Part shown: piece by piece, positions 8,091-15,151 of the stretch | How positions within the stretch are numbered: position 1 is the first letter of the stretch | Layout of the letters: every line of letters starts with the position of its first letter | Assembly: GCA_963709655.1 (NCBI GenBank) | Contig: CAVPXF010000056.1 | Location: forward strand, 868,001 to 932,000 | DNA: 64,000 nucleotides | Reading direction: 5' to 3' | DNA from: Roseiarcus sp963709655 | GTDB taxonomy: Bacteria; Pseudomonadota; Alphaproteobacteria; Rhizobiales; Beijerinckiaceae | The notes under the pieces: generated by a model | The model's database searches: none | Told to the model about the DNA's origin: nothing | What the model saw: only the letters and a program-made list of their open reading frames with translations | Translations under genes and position numbers: made by a program

Positions 8091-8433
8091 GGATTTGACC
8101 CTCTTATCCACCCGTGAATCGTGACTTTTCAATGCGTTGCACGCGCGTTCACGAAAAAATCACGTCCCGCGAAATGTCATCGTCGGTCCGACCCCGGATA
8201 AACGGCCTCGTCCCGTCCACGACGGCGTCGACCGATGCGCTTGGTCTGAGGCTCGCATGATTAGATCATACGGCTAGTTCCGATTTTCCGCAATCAAAAG
8301 TTCGCCCGTCTACCATTTCCGGGAGGGAGCCGAAATAGGATTACGGTCACAGCTGACGCAATCACCAATTCGCCGCGACGTGCGAAATCAACGCTGAGGC
8401 TCTCCGTCAGCGGACTTTAAGGATACTCGGCAA

Positions 8434-8589
8434 AATAAGTGCGCCAAATTCCCCCGTCGTCATTGCGAGCCGAAGGCGAAGCAATCCATGCCGCAGGGCG
8501 CGGCGGCGGCATAGATTGCTTCGTCGCTTCGCTCCTCGCAATGACGGTCGTGGGTTGTTTGAAATGATTCAGTAGTTTCGGTGCGTCGC
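8434..8589. repeat. Dispersed 0.16-kb repeat (family R), copy 1
   Basis: The core is an inverted pair, TCATTGCGAGCCGAAGGCG and a matching CTCGCAATGACGG arm around AGCAATCCAT / AGATTGCTTCG. Beyond the palindrome, both flanks (AATAAGTGCGCCAAATT on the left, TGATTCAGTAGTTTCGG on the right) are shared with the copy at 32158-32335. It abuts the stop codon of the GST gene at 8590. The remaining bases of 7963-8433 show no gene. Confidence 0.8.
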
Positions 8590-9468
8590 CTACATCGCCG
8601 CGCCCGCGAGCTTGTCCCCTGTCTTCGTGTCGAAGTCGCCCGCGTCGTGGCGCTCGCGAAGCTGGCCGGCGGGGTCGCCCCAGGTGCGGTTGACCATGCG
8701 CCCGCGCTTGACCGCCGGGCGCTGATTCAAGTCGTCGGCCCATCGCTTCACGTTTGTGTAGTCCTGTACCGACAGGAACTCGGCGGCGCTGTAGAGGGCG
8801 CCTTCGACGAGGCCGCCGTACCATGGGAACGCGGCGATGTCGGCGATGGTCAAGGCGTCGCCCGCGAGATAGCGGCTCTCGCCGAGCCGGCGATCGAGAA
8901 CGTCGAGGAGGCGCTTGGTCTCCATCGCGTAGCGGTCGATGGCGTATTCGAACTTCGCCGGCGCGTAGGCGTAGAAGTGGCCGAAGCCGCCGCCGACAAA
9001 CGGCGCGCTGCCCATCTGCCAGAAGAGCCACGACAGGCACTCCGCGCGCGGACCCGGCTCCGAGGGCAGAAGCGCGCCGAATTTTTCCGCCAGATGGAGC
9101 AAAATCGCGCCCGACTCGAAGACGCGAATGGGCTGCGGCCCCGAGCGGTCCACCATGGCGGGGATCTTCGAATTGGGGTTGATCGCGACGAAGCCGCTGC
9201 CGAACTGGTCGCCCTCGCCGATGTTGATCAGCCAGGCGTCGTATTCGGCGCCGGCGAAGCCCAGCGCCAACAGCTCCTCCAGCATGATGGTGACCTTCTG
9301 GCCGTTCGGCGTCGCCAGCGAATAGAGCTGGAGCGGATGGCGGCCGACGGGCAGGTCCTTCTCGTGCGTCGGGCCGGCGACGGGTCGGTTGATGTTGGCG
9401 AACCGGCCGCCGCTGGGCTTCGTCCAGGTCCAGACTTTTGGCGGGACGTACTCGTCGGCTTCTGACAT
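8590..9468 (-). CDS. yghU: Glutathione S-transferase family protein, YghU-like disulfide oxidoreductase
   Basis: The ATG at 9468 gives 292 residues starting MSEADEYVPPKVW; the longer frame upstream has no family similarity. The N-terminal extension (KPSGGRFANINRPVAG) is the YghU hallmark. The thioredoxin-like domain follows (LQLYSLATPNGQKVTIMLEE), then NPNSKIPAM and FESGAILLHLAEK, which bind glutathione. The all-alpha domain covers about 135-270 (LTIADIAAFPWYGG). Members use glutathione to reduce disulfides or hydroperoxides. Monocistronic; the 217 bases between it and higA show no gene. Confidence 0.88.
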   Translation of the reverse strand: MSEADEYVPPKVWTWTKPSGGRFANINRPVAGPTHEKDLPVGRHPLQLYSLATPNGQKVTIMLEELLALGFAGAEYDAWLINIGEGDQFGSGFVAINPNSKIPAMVDRSGPQPIRVFESGAILLHLAEKFGALLPSEPGPRAECLSWLFWQMGSAPFVGGGFGHFYAYAPAKFEYAIDRYAMETKRLLDVLDRRLGESRYLAGDALTIADIAAFPWYGGLVEGALYSAAEFLSVQDYTNVKRWADDLNQRPAVKRGRMVNRTWGDPAGQLRERHDAGDFDTKTGDKLAGAAM

Positions 9469-9685
9469 TGGGCGCTCCAGGGAAAGAAATGACGGCCACG
9501 CTCTGCGCGGAGCCGAGATGCGCACGCAAGCGATCTCAAGACGCTGGCGGCGCGAGACGCGCGGATCCTGACTTATGCGCCGCCGAACGAGGCGCAACCC
9601 CCGCATCGGCTTCCATCGACGCTTTTGCGGGGGACGGATCGTGTCCGACCGATGGTGGAGCGGGCGGTAGCGCACACACGCCTTT

Positions 9686-10066
9686 TCAGGCGACCTTGTC
9701 GAACCGGCTCGGTCGGATCAGAACCTCAGCCGAGATGCCGAGGCGATCATGCAACTGCCGGATCATCTCGATCGACAAGCCCCGCTTGCGATTCAAGACG
9801 TCCGCCACCCGATTCCGGGGGCCGATCATCGGTTCCAGGTCCTTGCGGGTGAGGCCCTGCTGTTCCATGCGGAACCGGATCGCCTCGACCGCATCGGGCG
9901 GGTCGATCGGATAATGCTTCGCTTCGTAGACATCGATCAGCGTCGCGAGCACGTCGAGACGGTCTCCGTCCGGCGAACCGCTCTCGGCGCCCCACAGGCG
10001 CTCCACCTCGGACAGCGCGGCCTCGTAGTCAGCCTCGTTACGGATCGGCTTCAGTTCAGCCGCCAT
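9686..10066 (-). CDS. higA: HigA-type antitoxin with XRE helix-turn-helix
   Basis: 126 residues. The N-terminal helical part carries the acidic toxin-binding segment. The C-terminal half is a helix-turn-helix (GLTRKDLEPMIGPRNRV, then LNRKRGLSIEMIRQLHDRL). The start overlaps the toxin gene's end by 11 bases, so the two are translationally coupled with the toxin first, the usual HigBA order. It should neutralise the toxin and repress the promoter at 10387-10415. Confidence 0.88.
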   Translation of the reverse strand: MAAELKPIRNEADYEAALSEVERLWGAESGSPDGDRLDVLATLIDVYEAKHYPIDPPDAVEAIRFRMEQQGLTRKDLEPMIGPRNRVADVLNRKRGLSIEMIRQLHDRLGISAEVLIRPSRFDKVA

Positions 10067-10379
10067 GATCCACCTCCGTCACATCGATCCTGTCGTATGC
10101 CTTGTGCGTGCCGATCCACTTGATCCAGACGATGCCCTTCTCGAAATCGACCGACACAATGAGGCGATAATCGTTGCCTTTGATATTGAAGACGATCCGC
10201 TCGGCGCTGACGATGCTCGCCGTCGCATAGAGCCGCTTCACATCGGCCGTGCTCGCCCATGCAGCCTTGCTGACTTCATCGAACCAGGCTTCCCACGCGG
10301 CTTTGACGGCCGGCTGATCCTTCCGCCCCGCAAGGCTTTCGACGAATTCCCGCAAGGTGCGGCGGGCAATGATCCTCAT
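10056..10379 (-). CDS. higB: HigB-type mRNA interferase toxin
   Basis: The start MRIIARRTLREFVE at 10379 gives 107 residues, the normal size for this HigB family. Conserved blocks: AWEAWFDEVSKAAWAS.ADVKR, then RIVFNIKGNDYRLIVSVDF and the C-terminal WIGTHKAYDRID. Such toxins cut mRNA on the ribosome. The start codon lies only 7 bases after a -10 hexamer, so the message may begin at the AUG itself. A longer frame begins 12 codons upstream, but its start would fall upstream of the promoter. Confidence 0.9.
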   Translation of the reverse strand: MRIIARRTLREFVESLAGRKDQPAVKAAWEAWFDEVSKAAWASTADVKRLYATASIVSAERIVFNIKGNDYRLIVSVDFEKGIVWIKWIGTHKAYDRIDVTEVDHGG

Positions 10380-10386
10380 TTTGAGA

Positions 10387-10415
10387 ATTCTAGCATGGGA
10401 CCAAAATGGTCTCAA
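10387..10415 (-). promoter_or_regulatory. higBA promoter with overlapping operator palindrome
   Basis: On the minus strand TTGAGA (10415-10410) and TAGAAT (10392-10387) are separated by exactly 17 bases. The inverted repeat GGGACCA-AAA-TGGTCTC (10397-10413) covers the spacer and the -35 hexamer, the expected place for HigA autorepression. The arms differ at one position. Confidence 0.75.
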
Positions 10416-10606
10416 TCAAAATTATGGCGGCCCGGCAAAGAAATCCACCATCCGCAAATGCTAAATCACCTATCTATACTGTTAAAATCCCTCAGCTTTG
10501 TCCAGAGCCCTTCGTCACCGGGAGTCGGAATGCCCAAAACTCGTCAATCCTTGGGGCCGGCCTGCCGCAGAATGCTCTTCAACGCGCCAGGTCGCCAAGC
10601 TCCCCC

Positions 10607-12007
10607 TCAGCTATGCTTGAAGCCGCCCGTTTCGGCTTCCGTCATCGGCGTATGGACGGGATGCCTGTCGAAATGCGCGATTGCGCGTTCGAAGTCGTCG
10701 ACGAGCAGCGCCGCAAGGTCCCGGGTCAGACCCTGCCGGACCAGGATACGTTGCACGGCGACGTCGGCGAGGTTGGCGGGCAGGGTGTAGGCCGGCACGA
10801 GCCATCCACGGATGCGCAGCCGGTCGGCGAGGTCGAACAGCGTATAGCCGGGATCGGCGCCGTCCTTGATTGTCCAGGTCACGGCGGGAATGCTCTGGCT
10901 TGGATCGCCGGCGGCGATGAGCTCGAACGGACCGAGCTTGACGATCTCGTCGGCGAGATACTGCGCCGTCATGTAGCTGGCCATGTGGACCTTGCGATAG
11001 CCTTCGCGGCCGAGGCGCAGGAAATTGTAGTACTGCGCGACGATCTGCCCGGCCGGCCGGGAGAAGTTGATGGCCAGGGTCGGCATGTCGCCGCCGAGGT
11101 AGTTGACCTTGAAGATGAGATCCTCCGGCAGGTCCTCCGTGTCGCGCCAGATCACCCAGCCCGCGCCGAGCGGCGCGAGGCCGAACTTGTGGCCCGAGGT
11201 CGAGATCGACTTGACCCGTGGCAGGCGGAAGTCCCACACGAGGTCCGGCGCGCAGAACGGCGCGAGGAACGCGCCCGACGCCCCATCGACATGGATGTCG
11301 ATGTCGAGGCCCTTTTCGGCCTGAAGCCTGTCGAGCGCCTCGGACAGCGGCTGAACGGGCTCGAAATTGCCGGTGTGCGTCACGCCGAGGGTTGCAGCGA
11401 CGCCAATCGTGTTCTCGTCGATGCGCTCGAGCATGTCCTCAGGCGTCATGAAGAGGCGGCCGCGCTCCATCGGGACCTCGCGCAGCTCGACGTCCCAGTA
11501 GCGCGCGAACTTGTGCCAGCAGATCTGAACCGGACCGCAGACGATGTTCGGCTTGTCGGTCGGCTTGCCGGCGGCCTTCATCTTCGCCCGCCAGCGCCAC
11601 TTCATCGCCAGGCCGCCAAGCATGCAGGCTTCGCTCGAGCCGACCGCCGACGTGCCGAGGGTATTGGCGGCGTGGGGGCTGTTCCAGAGGTCGGCGAGCA
11701 TGTGCACGCAGCGCGATTCGAGCTCGGCCGTCTGAGGATACTCGTCCTTGTCGATCATGTTCTTGTCGATGGCGAGATCCATGATCTTGTGGACCTCGGG
11801 CTCCTCCCATGTCTGGCAGAACGTGGCCAGATTCTGGCGGGCGTTTCCGTCCAGGAAGAGCTCGTCCTGAACCACCTGGAACACGTCCGCGGGCAGGCTT
11901 TCCGTCTGGGGGAACTTGTATTTCGGCAGCGGCTTCGAGAGGGCCCCGCGGGTGAAGACGGAATCATGAAGCGAATCGCGAACGTCGTCTTTGTAACTGA
12001 GAGCCAC
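10607..12007 (-). CDS. gadB: Glutamate decarboxylase
   Basis: The GTG at 12007 with GGAGG 7 bases upstream gives 466 residues, the same length as E. coli GadB. PLP-dependent conversion of glutamate to GABA consumes a proton and supports acid tolerance. Motifs: GTSAVGSSEACMLGGLA (phosphate region), DIHVDGASGAFLAPF, and STSGHKFGLAP near residue 275 with the PLP-binding lysine. The C-terminus ends ETGGFKHS. No glutamate/GABA antiporter neighbours it, so acid resistance is inference; a GABA-shunt role is also possible. About 220 bases upstream hold no gene. Confidence 0.95.
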   Translation of the reverse strand: MALSYKDDVRDSLHDSVFTRGALSKPLPKYKFPQTESLPADVFQVVQDELFLDGNARQNLATFCQTWEEPEVHKIMDLAIDKNMIDKDEYPQTAELESRCVHMLADLWNSPHAANTLGTSAVGSSEACMLGGLAMKWRWRAKMKAAGKPTDKPNIVCGPVQICWHKFARYWDVELREVPMERGRLFMTPEDMLERIDENTIGVAATLGVTHTGNFEPVQPLSEALDRLQAEKGLDIDIHVDGASGAFLAPFCAPDLVWDFRLPRVKSISTSGHKFGLAPLGAGWVIWRDTEDLPEDLIFKVNYLGGDMPTLAINFSRPAGQIVAQYYNFLRLGREGYRKVHMASYMTAQYLADEIVKLGPFELIAAGDPSQSIPAVTWTIKDGADPGYTLFDLADRLRIRGWLVPAYTLPANLADVAVQRILVRQGLTRDLAALLVDDFERAIAHFDRHPVHTPMTEAETGGFKHS

Positions 12008-12226
12008 GGCAATTCCTCCAGAGAGCCCGTCCGCCCGCGGGTCGAATATCGGCCTTGGGCCGGGCGAGAGCCGACGTCCGTCACATCTGAAGATGACATG
12101 ACGACGACGGGAGACATAGTCGGTTCGATCGGCCTGCGACGGCGCCAAAAATTCGTAATTGCGATTTCCGGGGATTCCTGCGACGGGATTCGTCACCGCA
12201 ATTCCTGTAATCTTTAATTTGACCTC

Positions 12227-13150
12227 TCAGAAGGCCTTGTTGAACGTCAGGCCCACGCGTTGTGTTGTCGCCTTCCAGGCTGAACTGCCGACCAATGTTC
12301 CCAGGCTCGTCGAACTGCCATTCAGATTGCTAAATGTGCTCGCAAAATTCGAAGTATGATTTTCCGTCGCGGCGTAGGTGTAATTCAAATCGAGGAACCA
12401 GGTCTGCGTAAAGAAGTAGGTGACCCCGACTTGCGCTGCGCCGCCAAACAACCAACTGGAACTCGAGAAGTCCTGGGGCGCGCCGGATTGATCCATCAGC
12501 GTTCCATTGATAATTGCAAGACCAACCAGGCCATTTAACTTGGTTCGGGTTTGTGACAGCGTCGGACCGGCGCCGGCATAAACGTAGCTTCGATCGAAAA
12601 AGCGTCCAAGGAATGGGACGAGATCGATTTCCTGCACAAGACTGGTCTGAGCGGCGCGCACATAAGCGGGGCCGCTAAAAGGCACTGACGTAGGGCTTCC
12701 CGTAATGGTGAACGAACCGAACTGGGGGATAATGGAGTTATTGTTGGTCGAAGTCGCGCCCAGATAGTTGTAAGACAGTTTCGCTCCCCATAGCCAATCG
12801 CTGGTCCCGAAGCGTTGGAAGTAGCCGCCCTGGAACGTCGGGGCGAATGCGAACCTGTTGTTCATAGAAATATCGACAGGCCCTTGAGCGCTTCCGGAGG
12901 CTGACAGCACTCCGTCTACATACACGTTCGAAGTTCCTATTGCGTAAACGTGCTGGTCGCCGAAATGAATCCAGTCGGCGCTCGCGCCAAGACCGAGAAA
13001 GAAGGCGCTGTTTGGCGCGATCGAAGCGGTCGACATTACAGGACCGGGCGACGCCGTAGTCATGGTTTGTTGCGATAGGTCTGCGGCGTCGACCGATCCG
13101 GCCGCCGCCAGCGTGAGGATTGCTGCGATCGCAAGACACGGGTCTCTCAT
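12227..13150 (-). CDS. Outer-membrane beta-barrel protein of unknown function
   Basis: The ATG at 13150 (MRDPCLAIAAIL) with AGGA upstream gives 307 residues. A Sec signal ends SVDAAD. The mature part alternates hydrophobic and polar residues with many aromatic girdle residues (GGYFQRFGTSDWLWGAKLSY, LFGGAAQVGVTYFFTQTW, FLDLNYTYAATENH) and ends in phenylalanine (GLTFNKAF), the outer-membrane insertion signature. Ser, Thr and Asn are abundant and GC is lower than in neighbours. Likely a small porin or surface antigen of the Omp25/Omp31-like type; the ligand is unknown. Confidence 0.65.
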   Translation of the reverse strand: MRDPCLAIAAILTLAAAGSVDAADLSQQTMTTASPGPVMSTASIAPNSAFFLGLGASADWIHFGDQHVYAIGTSNVYVDGVLSASGSAQGPVDISMNNRFAFAPTFQGGYFQRFGTSDWLWGAKLSYNYLGATSTNNNSIIPQFGSFTITGSPTSVPFSGPAYVRAAQTSLVQEIDLVPFLGRFFDRSYVYAGAGPTLSQTRTKLNGLVGLAIINGTLMDQSGAPQDFSSSSWLFGGAAQVGVTYFFTQTWFLDLNYTYAATENHTSNFASTFSNLNGSSTSLGTLVGSSAWKATTQRVGLTFNKAF

Positions 13151-13292
13151 CTGGAATCCTCGCCGCCGGGCGAATGGAGCGTATGTCCACACGGCGCCAG
13201 CGTAATCAAAGATTCAGAAAAGACAAGGATCTACTGAAATTATTCAAGTTTATCGCCAGATTAATTGTTCACAAGCGCCACAAAGCGATTGT

Positions 13293-13690
13293 TTACGCGG
13301 ATACGGTAACCGACTGGGCTGCACTGGCCGCGGCCGTGTCGTCCGACGCCGCCCTTGGCCCCTCGCGTCCCAAGGCGCGCACGACCGGCTCGCTGTCGTC
13401 GGTCGCATACCCGCACCAGGTCGTCGCGCAGGCCCGGGCGATCGCGCCGCGGTCGGCAACGCAGGTCGCCTCAACGGGCGGCCTGGGCGCCATGCGGATT
13501 GCGCACGACAGGCCGCCAACCGCCGGGACGTCCGCGAGACGGAAGGCCGCCATCAAGAGGGCCGGGGGCGCGTAGTCGGAAAAGAGAATATCGCGCGCGC
13601 CGGCTTCCGCGAGGTCGCGCGCCGCCGCGCACCGAGTTTCCGCCTACTGCCCCGCGAACGAGATGAACGCTCGCCGCTCCTGTTGCTCCC
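13293..13690 (-). pseudogene. phnM: Decayed C-terminal remnant of phnM (ribose-methylphosphonate triphosphate diphosphatase)
   Basis: Reading the minus strand across frames gives VHLVRGAVGGNSV, then RDLAEAGARDILFSDYAPPA with LLMAAFRLADVP, then (shifted) DRGAIA plus LRDDLVRV, then PVVRALGREG. These follow the order of the PhnM C-terminus (VVRGGSHSGNV, ALDVLSSDYVP, LLMAAF, APGLRADLVRV, PVVRAVWREG). At least three frame changes and an in-frame stop are needed, none at a GANTC site, and the N-terminal two thirds are absent. This is genuine decay. No other phosphonate gene is in the window. Confidence 0.65.
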
Positions 13691-13763
13691 CGGTGTCGAT
13701 TCCTCCACTATCGGCGTCGCTGCGTTCGTCGCTGCGGCCACGAAATCGATACGGGAGGACTCT

Positions 13764-14990
13764 TTGGCGCATGTCTGGACGCCGGATCGCCGGCGCTTTT
13801 GTCTAGCCGGAGCGGCGCTGATCGCGGCGCCGCGGATCGGGTTCGCCGAGGGCGTGAAGCCGCTCAAGATCGGCGTCCTCAACGACATGTCGAGCGTCTA
13901 TTCCGACTATCAGGGGGTCGGGTCGGTGATCGCGGCTGAGCTCGCGGCCGAAGACTTCTCGGCCAAGCTCGGCGTCCCGGTCGAGATCGTCTCGGCCGAT
14001 CATCAGAATAAGCCCGACGTCGGGGCGGCGATTGCGCGGCGCTGGTTCGACACCGAGAACGTCGACGTCGTCATGGACCTGCCGAACTCCTCGGTCGCGC
14101 TCGCCGTGCTGGCGGTCGCTGAGGAGAAGAACAAGGCCGTGATCGGCTCCGGCGCCGGCTCGTCGGTCATGACCGGGCCGAAATGCTCGAAGAACTTCGT
14201 CCACTGGACCTACGACACCTATTCCTCCGGAACGGCGCTCGGCCGGGCGCTGACTGAGGCCGGCGGCAAGTCCTGGTTCTTCGTCACCGCCGACTACAGC
14301 TTCGGCAAGGACATGGAGGCCAATTGCGCCGCCGCGGTTGAGGCCTCCGGCGGCAAGGTTCTCGGGGCGGTGCGCCATCCGCTCAACACTCCCGATTTCT
14401 CCTCGTTCATCTTGCAGGCCCAAGGATCCGGCGCGGAGGTCGTCGCCTTCGCCAACGGCGGCGGCGACACCAACAATTGCTTCAAGCAGGCGCATGAGTT
14501 CGGGCTGACGCCAAAGCAGAAGCTCGCCGGCTTCACCCTGAACGTGACCAACATTCCGGCGCTCGGGCTCGAGATCGTTCAGGGCGCGCTGCTGCCGACC
14601 GCCTTCTACTGGGACGCCAACGACGGAACGCGCGCCTTCGGCAAGCGCTTCCTCGCCGCCCATCCGAAGAAGCTCATGCCGAACGATATGCAAGCCGGCA
14701 TGTACGGGGCGACCGAGCACCTCATCAAGGCGATGGCCGTGACGAAGAGCGCTGCCGACGGCGTCAAGCTCATCGAGGCGATGAAGGCGATCCCGATCGA
14801 CGACGCCGTCTTCGGCAAGGGCTGGATCCGCGCCGACGGGCGCGCGATGCACCCGATCTACCTCTACAAGGTGAAGTCCCCGGCGGCGTCGCATTCCGAG
14901 TGGGACGTCTTCGAACTCGTCTCGACGATCGCGCCGGAAGACGCCTTCCGCCCGCTCGACAAGGGCGGCTGCCCGTTCGTGAAGACGTGA
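13764..14990 (+). CDS. ABC transporter substrate-binding protein, branched-chain amino acid type
   Basis: The best start is the TTG at 13764, four bases after GGGAGGA; no in-frame ATG fits. About 408 residues. The N-terminus has a twin-arginine-like export signal (RRRFCLAGAALIAAP). The mature part is a periplasmic-binding type I (LivJ-like) fold: PLKIGVLNDMSSVYSDYQG, VDVVMDLPNSSVALAV, FVTADYSFGKDME, NDMQAGMYGATEHLIKAM. It is an orphan, with no permease or ATPase genes beside it. Related orphans bind amino acids, urea or aromatic acids; the ligand cannot be told. It is convergent with the phnM relic upstream. Confidence 0.85.
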   Translation: MAHVWTPDRRRFCLAGAALIAAPRIGFAEGVKPLKIGVLNDMSSVYSDYQGVGSVIAAELAAEDFSAKLGVPVEIVSADHQNKPDVGAAIARRWFDTENVDVVMDLPNSSVALAVLAVAEEKNKAVIGSGAGSSVMTGPKCSKNFVHWTYDTYSSGTALGRALTEAGGKSWFFVTADYSFGKDMEANCAAAVEASGGKVLGAVRHPLNTPDFSSFILQAQGSGAEVVAFANGGGDTNNCFKQAHEFGLTPKQKLAGFTLNVTNIPALGLEIVQGALLPTAFYWDANDGTRAFGKRFLAAHPKKLMPNDMQAGMYGATEHLIKAMAVTKSAADGVKLIEAMKAIPIDDAVFGKGWIRADGRAMHPIYLYKVKSPAASHSEWDVFELVSTIAPEDAFRPLDKGGCPFVKT

Positions 14991-15009
14991 GCCTCGCGCT
15001 GTAGACGCG

Positions 15010-15092
15010 GTCCATAGCCCGTCGAGAGACGGGCGTCCCTACGGACGCCCTATGGACCGCGTCGGCCGCGATCAGCGATCGCGGCTACAGGG
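15010..15092. repeat. Nested palindromic repeat between binding-protein gene and hrpB
   Basis: CGCGGTCCATAG and CTATGGACCGCG form outer arms about 30 bases apart, enclosing GCCCGTCGAGAGACGGGCGT and GTCCCTACGGAC hairpins. A further CCGCGATCAGCGATCGCGG hairpin follows. The GCCCGTCGA.AGACGGGC unit recurs within hrpB at about 16670, and the last hairpin resembles those at 26970-27095. It could also end the upstream transcript. Confidence 0.65.
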
Positions 15093-15151
15093 GCCGCCGC
15101 CCGTATCGCGCCGTCTTGCGTTCGGTCGGCGCGGCCGCTTAGGAAGCGGCG

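Noticed and set aside
7981..8433. Possible replication origin because of a TTATCCACC box and phased repeats
   Set aside because: Only one DnaA-like box, no AT-rich unwinding region and no dnaA, hemE or parAB neighbours.
10406..12217. 603-codon plus-strand frame opposite glutamate decarboxylase
   Set aside because: The minus strand encodes an unambiguous GadB; the plus frame is a shadow.
13120..13575. Plus-strand 151-codon frame across the barrel promoter and the phnM relic
   Set aside because: No ribosome site or family similarity; its second half is antisense to recognisable PhnM remnants.
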